From an uncultured bacterium (GTDB taxonomy: Bacteria > Bacillota > Clostridia > UBA1381), in assembly GCA_905215805.1 (NCBI GenBank), contig CAJMRL010000026.1:1-33837 (forward strand): a stretch of 33,837 bases of DNA, in the 5' to 3' direction. This document shows, piece by piece, positions 24,199-33,338 of this stretch (position 1 is its first letter; each line of letters begins with the position of its first letter). Under the pieces are notes generated by a model, which made no database searches, was not told the origin of the DNA, and was given only the letters and a program-made list of their open reading frames with translations. Position numbers and translations under genes: made by a program.

Positions 24199-25260
24199 TT
24201 ATTTCACTCTCTCTTGTGCAAGCTCTATCAACTTGTCAAGCAATTCTGAATAACTCAATCCTTTAGCTTCCCATAGCTTAGGATACATACTGATATTAGT
24301 AAATCCCGGAAGAGTATTCACTTCATTAAGAATTATCGAGCCATCTGAATTTTTAACAAAAAAATCTACTCTCGACAACCCCTGTCCGTCAAGCGCTTTG
24401 AATGCTCTTACAGCGTATTCACGTATCTTGTTTCTTGTTTCCTCCGGAATATTCGCCGGTATCTGAAGCTCTGTAGAATCATCATTATACTTTGCATCAA
24501 AATCATAAAATTCCACAGTCGGTCTTATCTCACCGACCTCAGCAGCCTGAGGATCCTTATTTCCTAAAACAGCGCATTCAACCTCATGTCCATCGATATT
24601 TTCTTCTATAAGTACCTTGCAATCAAATTTTTCTGCATTTTCAATTGCTTCCTTAAGCTCCTCTCGATTATGCGCCTTTCCTACTCCGACGGATGAACCG
24701 GTTCTCGCCGGTTTTACAAAGCATGGATATCCTAAATGCTCTTCAGCCTCATCCATCTTCTTTTCAATATCATCACCCGAAATATAAGTCACCCAGTCAG
24801 CCTGAGGTATTCCGGCATCAGCAAAAACAATTTTTGAATATGTTTTATCCATTCCATTTGCCGAAGCAAGAACTCCCATGCCCACATACGGTATTCCCGA
24901 AAGCTCAAAAAGTCCCTGAACTGTTCCGTCTTCACCATACTCTCCATGTAAAACCGGAAAAATCACATCGGGATGATGACTTTCAACTTTTGTTCCTTCC
25001 CATATGAACAAAGCCTTATCTTTAGCATCCGGAGAAATTATGGCTTTTCTCTTATTTTCTATATCTTTTTCCCAGCTTCCATCCTCAATCTGTCCATAAT
25101 CACCTGTATATAAAAACCATTCCCCTGATTTGGTTATTCCTACTACATCTATGTCATATTTATTTTTATCAAGATTATTAAGTATTGATGTAACCGATTT
25201 TCTTGAAATCTCATGCTCAGGCGATTGACCGCCAAAGAGAACGCATAATTTTTTCTTCAT
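24199..25260 (-). CDS. ddl: D-alanine--D-alanine ligase
   Basis: The 353-residue ATP-grasp enzyme joins two D-alanines for peptidoglycan. The N-terminal motif LFGGQSPEHEIS supplies the first Glu, RTGSSVGVG the Ser, and the omega loop FYDFDAKYNDD the Tyr of the usual Glu-Ser-Tyr triad. The Tyr in the KY pair is retained, whereas Leuconostoc-type D-Ala-D-Lac ligases carry Phe there, so ordinary D-Ala-D-Ala synthesis is expected. The motif LNEVNTLPGFT binds metal near the C-terminus. Length is normal. It is first in a transcript with DUF1934 and the S41 protease, from the promoter at 25306-25334. The ribosome binding site is a modest AAGGGTG. Confidence 0.95.
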   Translation of the reverse strand: MKKKLCVLFGGQSPEHEISRKSVTSILNNLDKNKYDIDVVGITKSGEWFLYTGDYGQIEDGSWEKDIENKRKAIISPDAKDKALFIWEGTKVESHHPDVIFPVLHGEYGEDGTVQGLFELSGIPYVGMGVLASANGMDKTYSKIVFADAGIPQADWVTYISGDDIEKKMDEAEEHLGYPCFVKPARTGSSVGVGKAHNREELKEAIENAEKFDCKVLIEENIDGHEVECAVLGNKDPQAAEVGEIRPTVEFYDFDAKYNDDSTELQIPANIPEETRNKIREYAVRAFKALDGQGLSRVDFFVKNSDGSIILNEVNTLPGFTNISMYPKLWEAKGLSYSELLDKLIELAQERVK

Positions 25261-25305
25261 AATAATAAATACACACCCTTCTTATTAATAAAACTCATAT
25301 GCAAT

Positions 25306-25334
25306 ATTATACTACTATTTCAGAATATTTTCAA
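25306..25334 (-). promoter_or_regulatory. Promoter of the ddl operon
   Basis: Minus-strand TTGAAA (25329-25334) and TATAAT (25306-25311) are 17 bases apart, about 45 bases before the ddl start codon. Confidence 0.78.
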
Positions 25335-25402
25335 GTACTTTAATATAAATATATTATAAAATTTGTATTAATTAATTACAAAGAATTTTTTTATTAAAAA
25401 AA

Positions 25403-25429
25403 CAAAGCTGCCCACAATGGACAGCTTTG
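25403..25429 (-). terminator. Terminator of the PEP carboxykinase gene
   Basis: An 11-base stem, CAAAGCTGTCC on the minus strand pairing with GGGCAGCTTTG (one G-U pair), has a 5-base loop and is followed by seven T residues on the minus strand. It starts 16 bases after the pck stop codon. Confidence 0.88.
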
Positions 25430-25444
25430 CTGCAATAATTTAAA

Positions 25445-27238
25445 TTATTTCTTAAGATTAGCCTCAAGTGTTGCAAGCTCATCAGCCATCTCCTGCGGGA
25501 GCATATCGCCGAACTGAGCAAAATATTTCTTAATACCTGTATCAGGATCCTCAACATCCTTGATCCACTCATTGTTATCAATAGTAAGGAGATCCTGGAG
25601 CTGTTCCTTAGTCATATCAAGACCTGTTATATCAATATCATCAGCCTTAGGAATATAACCGATTGCACACTCATCAGCATCAACCTTGCCCTCACATCTG
25701 TCAAGAATCCAGAGAAGAACACGCATGTTGTCACCGAATCCCGGCCAGAGGAAGTTACCATCGTCATCTTTTCTAAACCAGTTGACATGGAAGATCTTCG
25801 GAGCTTTGTCTCCGAGCTTCTTACCCATCTCAAGCCAATGATTCCAGTATGATGCCATATTATATCCTACGAACGGCTTCATAGCCATCGGGTCACGACG
25901 TACAACACCTACAGCACCTGCTGCTGCTGCTGTTGTTTCTGATGCCATAATTGCACCAACAAAAGTTCCGTGCTGCCAGTTTCTTGACTGATATACCAAC
26001 GGAGCGCACTTAGCACGACGTCCGCCGAATACGATAGCCGATACAGGTACACCCTGTGGATTCTCGAACTCGCTTGAAATGCACGGGCAGTTGATAGCCG
26101 GAGCTGTAAATCTTGAGTTCGGATGAGCAAGCTTATTACCTGCTGCTATATACTCCGGTCCGTTTACCTTTGAACCCTTCCACTCAGTAGCGTTTACCGG
26201 CGGATTCTTGTCAAGACCTTCCCACCAAACTGTCATATCATCGTTGTTTATTGCAACATTTGTAAAGATCGTGTTCTTCTTTGTCGATTCAAGAGCATTG
26301 AAGTTTGTCTTTACCGATGTTCCCGGTGCAACACCAAAGAATCCTGCCTCAGGATTGATTGCATAAAGTCTTCCGTCCGGACCGATATTAAGCCAAGCAA
26401 TATCATCACCGACTGTCCATACTTTATAGCCCTGCTCCTTAAGATATTCCGGCGGAATAAGCATAGCCAAGTTAGTCTTACCGCAAGCTGACGGGAATGC
26501 AGCACATATATACTTAACCTCTCCCTGCGGATTCTCAAGACCGAGAATAAGCATATGCTCAGCCATCCAGCCCTGCTTCATACCAAGATATGATGCAATT
26601 CTCAAAGCAAAGCACTTCTTACCGAGAAGAACGTTACCGCCGTATGCTGAGTTTACAGACATGATTGTGTTGTCCTGCGGGAACTGAACAATATATCTGT
26701 CCTCCGGATTTACATCCTTCTTAGCGTGGAGACACTTTACAAATTCAGCATCATCAGCATCGCCGAGCTGATCCATAACCTTCTGACCAACTCTTGTCAT
26801 TATAGCCATATTCAATACAACGTATATTGAGTCTGTAAGCTCAATACCGATCTTTGAGAACGGTGATCCTATAGGACCCATTGAATAAGGAATTATATAC
26901 ATTGTACGACCCTTCATAGCGCCTGTATAAAGACCCTTAAGCTTTGCGTACATTTCTGCAGGATCCATCCAGTTGTTTATCGGACCTGCCTCAATCTCTG
27001 TCGGTGTACAAATAAATGTTCTATCCTCTACACGAGCAACATCATTTTCAGCTGTTCTGTGATAATAACAGCCTGGAAGTTTTTCTTCATTCAATTTTAT
27101 CAATTCGCCGGTAGCAACAGCTTCTGCTCTCAGTGCTTCAAGCTGCTCTTCGCTTCCGTCAATCCAAACCTGCTGGTCAGGCTGACACATATCTGCCATT
27201 TCCTTGATCCATGCAAGAACTGTCTTATTGTTTGTCAT
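25445..27238 (-). CDS. pckG: Phosphoenolpyruvate carboxykinase (GTP)
   Basis: The 597-residue enzyme interconverts oxaloacetate and phosphoenolpyruvate with GTP or GDP. Family marks are IIPYSMGPIGSP, the P-loop AAFPSACGKTN (about residue 248) carrying the cysteine of the reactive loop, and the kinase motif VWTVGDDIAW. Length and motifs fit the GTP family and not the shorter ATP family. AGGAGG lies 10 bases before the ATG. Promoter and terminator bracket it as a single gene. In fermentative anaerobes it often runs towards oxaloacetate, capturing CO2 and phosphorylating GDP on the way to succinate or propionate; that direction is inference. Its codons are visibly more GC-rich than its neighbours, as for a highly expressed gene. 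Confidence 0.96.
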   Translation of the reverse strand: MTNNKTVLAWIKEMADMCQPDQQVWIDGSEEQLEALRAEAVATGELIKLNEEKLPGCYYHRTAENDVARVEDRTFICTPTEIEAGPINNWMDPAEMYAKLKGLYTGAMKGRTMYIIPYSMGPIGSPFSKIGIELTDSIYVVLNMAIMTRVGQKVMDQLGDADDAEFVKCLHAKKDVNPEDRYIVQFPQDNTIMSVNSAYGGNVLLGKKCFALRIASYLGMKQGWMAEHMLILGLENPQGEVKYICAAFPSACGKTNLAMLIPPEYLKEQGYKVWTVGDDIAWLNIGPDGRLYAINPEAGFFGVAPGTSVKTNFNALESTKKNTIFTNVAINNDDMTVWWEGLDKNPPVNATEWKGSKVNGPEYIAAGNKLAHPNSRFTAPAINCPCISSEFENPQGVPVSAIVFGGRRAKCAPLVYQSRNWQHGTFVGAIMASETTAAAAGAVGVVRRDPMAMKPFVGYNMASYWNHWLEMGKKLGDKAPKIFHVNWFRKDDDGNFLWPGFGDNMRVLLWILDRCEGKVDADECAIGYIPKADDIDITGLDMTKEQLQDLLTIDNNEWIKDVEDPDTGIKKYFAQFGDMLPQEMADELATLEANLKK

Positions 27239-27303
27239 GGTACATATTCCTCCTAAATCGAATATTTTAAGATACAGGCTTAATTCATTTCACCTTACTA
27301 TGT

Positions 27304-27331
27304 ATTATATCATATTTTCCCTTTTTTTCAA
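27304..27331 (-). promoter_or_regulatory. Promoter of pckG
   Basis: Minus-strand TTGAAA (27326-27331) and TATAAT (27304-27309) are 16 bases apart, giving a leader of about 60 bases before the start codon. Long A/T runs at 27341-27360 lie just upstream and could act as an UP-type element. Confidence 0.68.
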
Positions 27332-27458
27332 AGTATTTATCTAAAAAAAATTTTTTTTTATTACAAAATTCCTAATTGTTTTATTTTTAAATATATAATA
27401 TAATTAAGTTGCACAAAAATAATATATAATTATGAATTTTTTATTAACAATATATAAA

Positions 27459-27494
27459 ATGCAGCAGTTATATTAAAGATTTTAACTGCTGCAT
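27459..27494 (-). terminator. Terminator of the leuS operon
   Basis: ATGCAGCAGTTA (27459-27470) and its complement TAACTGCTGCAT (27483-27494) form a 12-base stem with a 12-base loop. On the minus strand it is followed by TTTTATATAT. It lies 39 bases past the leuS stop. Confidence 0.82.
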
Positions 27495-27533
27495 CAAGAA
27501 CAAAAGACTATCGTTTTATCTCTCGCCCATGAA

Positions 27534-29945
27534 TTACTTTACGACTATATTAACCAGCTTTTTAGGCACAACTATCTCTTTAATGATTGTTTTTCCGTCT
27601 GTAAACGGTTTTATCTTATCGCTCGCCTTCACTGCTTCAAGAACTGCATCCTTATCCCAGTCGGCTCCTACCATCATTCTGTCACGTATCTTGCCGTTTA
27701 TCTGTACCGCAATTTCTACCTCGTCATCAACTGTTTTTGCTTCATCATATTTAGGCCAAGGCTGAATTGAAAGGAACTCACCATTGCCATATATGCTCCA
27801 AAGCTCTTCTGTCATATGCGGCGCAACCGGATTTAGAAGCGTAAGAAGCGTCTTATACTCATCCTTTGTTACAGAACCTTTCTTTGTAAAGTCATTTACA
27901 AGGCTCATCATTGCAGCAATAGCGGTATTGAATTTCATTCTCTCAAAATCTTCTCCGACCTTCTTTATGGTCTTGTGAACATTCTTTTCGAGATCATCGC
28001 TGTACCCTTCCTCGTCATTTACAATAGACTGTAAATTCCATACTCTTTCTATAAATTTGTAGCAGCCCTTCAGTCCCTGCTGTGACCACGGAGTACTTTG
28101 ATCAAAAGCCCCTATAAACATTTCATATGTTCTGAACGCGTCTGCTCCGAACTGATCTACAACCTCATCGGGATTTACAACATTTCCTCTTGATTTTGAC
28201 ATTTTCTCGTTATTCTCTCCGAGAATCATTCCATGAGATGTTCTCTTCATGTATGGCTCTTTTGTAGGAACTATACCTATATCATAAAGGAATTTATGCC
28301 AAAAACGCGAATAAAGCAAATGCAGCGTAGTATGCTCCATACCGCCGTTATACCAGTCAACAGGAGTCCAGTAATCAAGTGCCTCCTTTGATGCAAGTGC
28401 TTTATCATTATGCGCATCTGTATATCTGAGGAAATACCAGCTCGATCCTGCCCACTGAGGCATAGTATCTGTTTCTCTCTGTGCTTTTCCTCCGCAGCAC
28501 GGACAAGTTGTATTTATCCAATCATACGCCTTTGCCAGAGGTGATTCGCCGTTTTCTCCCGGCTCAAATTTCTCCAGCTCCGGAAGCTCCAAAGGCAGTT
28601 CATCTTCCGGAATCGGAACCCATCCGCATTTTTCACATTTGACCAACGGAATAGGTTCACCCCAATAACGCTGACGTGAAAATACCCAGTCACGCAGCTT
28701 GTAATTTACCTTTCTCTTTCCGAGTCCCTGCTTTTCAAGCCAGTCAATCATCGTTGGAATAGCTTTCTTTACAGGCAGTCCGTTAAGGAATCCGGAGTTT
28801 ACCAAGTTGCCTTTATAGACATCGGTATAAGCCTCTTCCTGTACGTCCTTTCCTCCTGAAACAACCTCTATGATCGGAAGACCAAACTTCTTTGCAAATT
28901 CCCAGTCACGGGTATCATGTGCCGGAACGGCCATAATAGCACCTGTTCCATATGTTACAAGTACATAATCCGAAATAAACACCGGAAGATGCTCCCCGTT
29001 TGCCGGATTCACAGCGTATATTCCCTTAAGCTGAACGCCTGTCTTTTCCTTTATAAGCTCTGTACGCTCGAACTCGGATTTTTTTGCCGCCTCTTTTTGA
29101 TAAGCTTGAACCTCGTCATAGTTTGTAATTGAATCCTTGATCTTTTCTATAAGCTCATGCTCCGGCGACATAACTGTATATGTTGCTCCGAACAGAGTAT
29201 CACAGCGGGTAGTATATACAACCATTGTATCGCCTGTAGAAAGTTTAAATTCTACTTCCGCTCCCTCTGAACGTCCTATCCAGTTTTTCTGCTGAGTCTT
29301 TATCTTTTCAAGATATGCAACATCGTCAAGATCGTCAATAAGACGCTGAGCGTATTTCGTTATTGCCAGCATCCATTGGCTCTTTCTCTTTTGAACGACC
29401 TCGCTGCCGCATCGCTCGCAAACGCCATTTACTACCTCTTCATTAGACAGTCCTACCTTACAGCCTGTACACCAGTTTATCGGCATCTCCTTTTTGTATG
29501 CAAGCCCATGCTTAAAAAGCTGGATGAATATCCACTGTGTCCACTTATAATATTTCGGATCTGTCGTATTTACTTCTCTTGACCAATCAAAAGAAAAACC
29601 AAGCATCTTAAGCTGTCTTTTAAAGTTTTCAATATTTTTAGCTGTAATTATTCTTGGATGTACATTATTCTTTATGGCATAATTCTCAGCCGGAAGACCA
29701 AACGCATCCCAGCCTATAGGATACAGTACGTTATATCCTTCCATACGACGCTTTCTTGCAATTATATCCATGGCAGTATAGCTTCTTGGATGTCCTACAT
29801 GAAGCCCCTGACCTGACGGATACGGAAACTCAATAAGTCCATAAAATTTAGGCTTATCTGAATTACTCTTGGCATTATATATTCCTGCCTCTTCCCATTT
29901 ATCCTGCCATTTTTTTTCAATTTTTTTATAATTATAGGTTTCCAT
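27534..29945 (-). CDS. leuS: Leucyl-tRNA synthetase
   Basis: The 803-residue class I synthetase charges tRNA-Leu. The HIGH-type motif reads HVGH (about residue 50) and KMSKS is intact (NEKMSKSRGN, about 582). Zinc-type cysteine clusters appear at CTGCKVG/CERCG and at CEKCG/CPCCG. The CP1 editing domain occupies about 220-420, with YTTRCDTLFGAT. Length matches bacterial LeuRS. The frame extends to 30014, but that would run into rsfS; METYNYKKIEKKWQ at 29945 is the family N-terminus, with AAAGGAG 11 bases upstream. It is the last gene of the yhbY-nadD-yqeK-rsfS operon. No T-box leader is present, unlike many clostridial synthetase genes. Confidence 0.97.
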   Translation of the reverse strand: METYNYKKIEKKWQDKWEEAGIYNAKSNSDKPKFYGLIEFPYPSGQGLHVGHPRSYTAMDIIARKRRMEGYNVLYPIGWDAFGLPAENYAIKNNVHPRIITAKNIENFKRQLKMLGFSFDWSREVNTTDPKYYKWTQWIFIQLFKHGLAYKKEMPINWCTGCKVGLSNEEVVNGVCERCGSEVVQKRKSQWMLAITKYAQRLIDDLDDVAYLEKIKTQQKNWIGRSEGAEVEFKLSTGDTMVVYTTRCDTLFGATYTVMSPEHELIEKIKDSITNYDEVQAYQKEAAKKSEFERTELIKEKTGVQLKGIYAVNPANGEHLPVFISDYVLVTYGTGAIMAVPAHDTRDWEFAKKFGLPIIEVVSGGKDVQEEAYTDVYKGNLVNSGFLNGLPVKKAIPTMIDWLEKQGLGKRKVNYKLRDWVFSRQRYWGEPIPLVKCEKCGWVPIPEDELPLELPELEKFEPGENGESPLAKAYDWINTTCPCCGGKAQRETDTMPQWAGSSWYFLRYTDAHNDKALASKEALDYWTPVDWYNGGMEHTTLHLLYSRFWHKFLYDIGIVPTKEPYMKRTSHGMILGENNEKMSKSRGNVVNPDEVVDQFGADAFRTYEMFIGAFDQSTPWSQQGLKGCYKFIERVWNLQSIVNDEEGYSDDLEKNVHKTIKKVGEDFERMKFNTAIAAMMSLVNDFTKKGSVTKDEYKTLLTLLNPVAPHMTEELWSIYGNGEFLSIQPWPKYDEAKTVDDEVEIAVQINGKIRDRMMVGADWDKDAVLEAVKASDKIKPFTDGKTIIKEIVVPKKLVNIVVK

Positions 29946-29970
29946 TGGTAAATATGCTCCTTTATTGTGA

Positions 29971-30330
29971 TTATTCTTCTGATTCTGCCTGCTCTTTTCT
30001 TGCGGTTCCCGCATTATCCCACAAACGCTCTATATCATAAAACTCTCTTGTTTCCTGCTGCATTACATGAACAATTACATCACCGTAATCCATCAATATC
30101 CATGAGCCGCCCTGATATCCTTCTTTATGAAGAACCACAATTCCGGCGTCCTGCATCTTCTCCTCAACCTCGTCAACACAGGCACGTACTTGAACGGTCG
30201 ACTGACAAGACGCGACCACAAAATAATCGCCGAGCGAAGTTTGCTCTGATACGTTTAATACCTCAATATCAGACGCTTTTTTATCTTCTAATGCATTTTT
30301 TATGATTTCAACCTTTTTCTCGGATTCCAT
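29971..30330 (-). CDS. rsfS: Ribosomal silencing factor RsfS
   Basis: The 119-residue protein is the RsfS/Iojap (DUF143) family, which binds ribosomal protein L14 and keeps the large subunit from joining the small one when nutrients are short. Typical pieces are SLGDYFVVAS, the run HKEGYQGGSWILMDYGDVIVH and REFYDIERLW near the C-terminus. GGAGGAG lies 5 bases before the ATG, inside the end of yqeK, and the two genes overlap by 23 bases. This neighbour order (nadD-yqeK-rsfS) is widely conserved in Firmicutes, which supports the assignment. Confidence 0.95.
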   Translation of the reverse strand: MESEKKVEIIKNALEDKKASDIEVLNVSEQTSLGDYFVVASCQSTVQVRACVDEVEEKMQDAGIVVLHKEGYQGGSWILMDYGDVIVHVMQQETREFYDIERLWDNAGTARKEQAESEE

Positions 30331-30886
30331 TGTTCTCCTCCTTGTTAATTAATAAATCATTCCACGCTTCAATAGTTTTAGGATGAATTACAGACTTCTT
30401 TTTCAAATTAAAATCAATGCTGTCCTTAAGAGCCGCAAGCATCGCCTTATCCAAATCTTTATATGCCAGTTCTCTGAGCTCTTCAACTCCGTCAAAATCA
30501 CGCATAGGCTCTATCATATCAGCTATATATACTATCTTGTCCAACTTTGACATTCCAGCCTTTCCGACAGTATGGCAGCGTATGGCCTCAAGCACCGCCT
30601 CATTATCAATGCCATATTCAAGTCTTGCTATTTCCGCTCCCAATGGAGCATGAATAACAGCCGGACATGAGAGAGTTATATCATCAAGCTCAATATTTAA
30701 TTTTCTGCACATTTGTATCTGCTGCTTTTTAGAAAAACCTTTTGCGCAGTCATGCAACAGTCCTGCCAAATACGCATTTTCTTCGTCAACACCGTATATC
30801 TTCGCAAGCTTTACCGACTCATCACACACACCTAAGCTGTGACGATACCTATCCGGTTTTAAACTTGCTTCCAATTTTGCTTTCAT
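30308..30886 (-). CDS. yqeK: HD-domain hydrolase YqeK (diadenosine tetraphosphatase)
   Basis: The 192-residue protein is an HD-superfamily phosphohydrolase. The metal-binding residues are visible as RYRHSLGV (His), LLHDCAK (HD), AVIHAPLGA (His), AIRCHTVG (His) and KIVYIADMIEP (Asp). YqeK proteins split Ap4A symmetrically to ADP. It lies 14 bases after nadD and overlaps rsfS by 23 bases, so expression is coupled. In several Firmicutes YqeK and NadD are even fused. Confidence 0.93.
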   Translation of the reverse strand: MKAKLEASLKPDRYRHSLGVCDESVKLAKIYGVDEENAYLAGLLHDCAKGFSKKQQIQMCRKLNIELDDITLSCPAVIHAPLGAEIARLEYGIDNEAVLEAIRCHTVGKAGMSKLDKIVYIADMIEPMRDFDGVEELRELAYKDLDKAMLAALKDSIDFNLKKKSVIHPKTIEAWNDLLINKEENNGIREKG

Positions 30887-30900
30887 CCCTGTAACCCTCT

Positions 30901-31497
30901 TTAATCTATATATAAATTATTCTTTTTAATATACTCACACACAATATCCGGGACCATATATCTTATGGATTTTCCCTCAGACACACGCTGTCTTATCTGC
31001 GTTGATGAAAATCCTATGAGAGGTGCACTTATAATTTGTATATCCCCTCCATAAAGCCTCCTTATTCTTTCTGCCTCATCTTCAAGCGAAGCAGAATTTC
31101 TCGGAAATACCAGAACTGTAGCAAGAGACAATATTTCCTCTGGCTTATACCATTTCGGAAAATCATGGAGCGAGTCCTGTCCGACAATAAAATAAAACTT
31201 TCTGTCGGTATATGCTTTGTTAAGATATTTTAGAGTATCAACTGTATATGAACGACCTTTTTTCCTTATCTCATAATCACAGGGCACAAAATCTTTGTTA
31301 TCTTCAATCGCAAGATTTGTCATCTTATATCGTATCTGAGCATCACAAACATTACTTTTTTGTTTATGAGGTGGATTTCCGCTCACCATAAACCATATTT
31401 CATCTAAATCAAACTGTTCCTTTGCATATAAAGCTATTATTAAATGACCATTATGAATAGGATTAAATGTTCCTCCCATTATCCCTGTTTTTATCAT
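30901..31497 (-). CDS. nadD: Nicotinate-nucleotide adenylyltransferase
   Basis: The 198-residue enzyme adenylates nicotinate mononucleotide to deamido-NAD. The nucleotidyltransferase signature is GGTFNPIHNGHL near the N-terminus and the second motif is FSSTQIRQRV near the C-terminus. Length is typical. Its start overlaps the yhbY stop by the ATGA arrangement (31494-31497), so translation is coupled. With pncA and pncB just upstream, it completes a nicotinamide salvage route to deamido-NAD; nadE is not in the window. Confidence 0.96.
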   Translation of the reverse strand: MIKTGIMGGTFNPIHNGHLIIALYAKEQFDLDEIWFMVSGNPPHKQKSNVCDAQIRYKMTNLAIEDNKDFVPCDYEIRKKGRSYTVDTLKYLNKAYTDRKFYFIVGQDSLHDFPKWYKPEEILSLATVLVFPRNSASLEDEAERIRRLYGGDIQIISAPLIGFSSTQIRQRVSEGKSIRYMVPDIVCEYIKKNNLYID

Positions 31498-31796
31498 TTT
31501 TTCGGAAGCTCTATTTTTCTGTTTTTCTCTTCGCTTGAACGTCGATATAAGGTAAATTTACTTCCTATAGCCTGAACCGGTTCAGCATTCAATTCCGCTG
31601 CAATTTCATTGCAGGCAGGTTTTGTATCCAAAAGCGCTGTCTCCAAAATATGGACCTTTACCATTTCACGCTTTTCTAAAGCCATATCCAATCCTGTTAT
31701 AAGATTTTGTGTTACTCCGTCCTTGCCTATCTGAAATATCGGCTCCAACCCATGCGCCAGCTTACGCAGATATGCGCGTTGTTTACTTGTAATCAT
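31494..31796 (-). CDS. yhbY: CRM-domain RNA-binding protein YhbY
   Basis: The 100-residue protein is a stand-alone CRM domain (YhbY/CRS1), which binds precursors of the large ribosomal subunit. It starts with TSKQRAYLRKLAHGLEPIFQIGKDG and contains the loop GSKFTLYRRS near the C-terminus. GAGGAAG precedes the ATG. It is the first gene after a perfect promoter at 31831-31859, so it opens the nadD-leuS transcript. Confidence 0.94.
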   Translation of the reverse strand: MITSKQRAYLRKLAHGLEPIFQIGKDGVTQNLITGLDMALEKREMVKVHILETALLDTKPACNEIAAELNAEPVQAIGSKFTLYRRSSEEKNRKIELPKK

Positions 31797-31830
31797 ACAT
31801 TATCTTCCTCTATATAAATATTCAACCTAT

Positions 31831-31859
31831 ATTATATCAATATAATAATTTCTTGTCAA
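31831..31859 (-). promoter_or_regulatory. Consensus promoter of the yhbY-nadD-yqeK-rsfS-leuS operon
   Basis: Minus-strand TTGACA (31854-31859) and TATAAT (31831-31836) are perfect and 17 bases apart, in the 90-base gap after pncB. It separates NAD salvage from the ribosome and tRNA genes, though read-through from pncB remains possible as no terminator is visible between them. Confidence 0.9.
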
Positions 31860-31886
31860 GAATAAATTTATAAAAACTTGCCTGTC

Positions 31887-33338
31887 CTATTTTAACTGCA
31901 TAAATTCTCTTTCCATGTTTATTCTCATTTTGTAATACTCCGGGCTCATATCCAAATAATGCTTATGAGGATTTTCAAATCTTTGCTCCTCCTGCCATAT
32001 TTCAGACTCAAGCTGAGATTTTACATATTCTCTTATATCATCAAGCTTTTTAGGCTCTACGACTCTTTTTCCGTCTTTTAAAACAAGGCTTTGAAGCTCT
32101 CTTGCTCTGCAATTAACATAGCTCATATTTTTCCATGGCTTTTCATAATTAACATAGCGATAAGGTTTACTCATATCAATCGCTTCTTCTCCTGTTATCA
32201 GATCTGCAATAGCATGATTTTCATCGCTGTAAATTCTATATATATGTTTAACTCCCGGGTTCGTTGTCTTTTCTATTGTTTCCGATAATTTTATGCGCGG
32301 TTCAAATTTTCCGTTCTCTTCAACAGCAGCAAGCTTATAAACCGCTCCGAAAACCGGATCGCCCTTAGCTGTAATTAACCTCTCTCCTACTCCGAATATA
32401 TCTATTTCCCCTCCCTGAGACAAAATAGATGAAATAGTATATTCGTCAAGACTGTTGGATACAATAATCTTACAATCTGATAGTCCTGCTTTATCCAGCA
32501 TTTTTCTTGCTTTCTTTGAGAGATATGCTAAATCGCCGGAATCCAGCCTTACACCGTAAAGCCGCTTCCCCATAGGTTCAAGAACTTCCTTTGCCGCACG
32601 TATTGCATTTGGTATCCCTGACTTCAATACATCATAGGTATCGACAAGAAACACTGTGTTTTCCGGATATTGTTTAGCATAACATTTAAATGCCTTATAT
32701 TCATCCTTATAATACATTATCCAGCTGTGCGCCATAGTTCCGTTTACCGGAATACCAAACTTTTGCCCTGCCAAAACATTCGATGTTGATGATATTCCTC
32801 CTATATATGCCGCCCGGGCTCCATAAACAGCAGCATCAATATTATGGGCACGCCTTGCACCAAAATCCGAAACACTTCTCCCTTTTGCCGCTCTTACTAT
32901 TCTGCTTGCCTTTGTCGCTATTAATGACTGATGATTAATCTGAGTCAGTATTGCGGTTTCTATTAGCTGCGCTTCAATTAAAGGAGCTTTTACTGTAAGG
33001 ATGGGTTCATTGGGGTACATGATCGTTCCCTCTGAAAAAGCATAAATATCTCCTCTAAATTTAAAATTAGATAAATAATTCAAAAATTCTTCATCAAATA
33101 AATTGAGAGATCGAAAATATTCAATATCCTCTTTCTCAAAATTCATATTCTCAACCAAATCCAATATCTGCTCAAGCCCCGCAAAAATTGCATATCCTCC
33201 GTTATCAGGATTCTTTCTGTAAAATACATCAAAAATCACCTTATTTTCTGCGTCCTCGTTATGAAAATATCCGCCTGCCATAGTCATTTCATAAAGATCC
33301 ATCATCATACTTATATTTCTTTTACAAGCTTCTTTCAT
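31887..33338 (-). CDS. pncB: Nicotinate phosphoribosyltransferase
   Basis: The 483-residue enzyme converts nicotinate and PRPP to nicotinate mononucleotide. Recognisable parts are the N-terminal TMAGGYFHN, the segment SVSDFGARRAHN, and GVRLDSGDLAYLSKKAR. The length fits the longer Gram-positive form of the family. Its start overlaps the pncA stop in an ATGA (33335-33338), and GGAGG lies just upstream. The pair pncA-pncB forms the nicotinamide salvage entry, feeding nadD downstream. Confidence 0.95.
   Translation of the reverse strand: MKEACKRNISMMMDLYEMTMAGGYFHNEDAENKVIFDVFYRKNPDNGGYAIFAGLEQILDLVENMNFEKEDIEYFRSLNLFDEEFLNYLSNFKFRGDIYAFSEGTIMYPNEPILTVKAPLIEAQLIETAILTQINHQSLIATKASRIVRAAKGRSVSDFGARRAHNIDAAVYGARAAYIGGISSTSNVLAGQKFGIPVNGTMAHSWIMYYKDEYKAFKCYAKQYPENTVFLVDTYDVLKSGIPNAIRAAKEVLEPMGKRLYGVRLDSGDLAYLSKKARKMLDKAGLSDCKIIVSNSLDEYTISSILSQGGEIDIFGVGERLITAKGDPVFGAVYKLAAVEENGKFEPRIKLSETIEKTTNPGVKHIYRIYSDENHAIADLITGEEAIDMSKPYRYVNYEKPWKNMSYVNCRARELQSLVLKDGKRVVEPKKLDDIREYVKSQLESEIWQEEQRFENPHKHYLDMSPEYYKMRINMEREFMQLK

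Noticed and set aside
24199..25260. Van-type D-Ala-D-Lac ligase (vancomycin resistance)
   Set aside because: The omega loop keeps the Tyr of the KY pair and the Glu-Ser-Tyr triad is complete, and no vanH or vanX is adjacent.
27239..27533. Riboswitch or T-box in the gap before pckG or after leuS
   Set aside because: The gap has a plain promoter with a leader of about 60 bases and an AT-rich tract; no conserved T-box or riboswitch core was seen.
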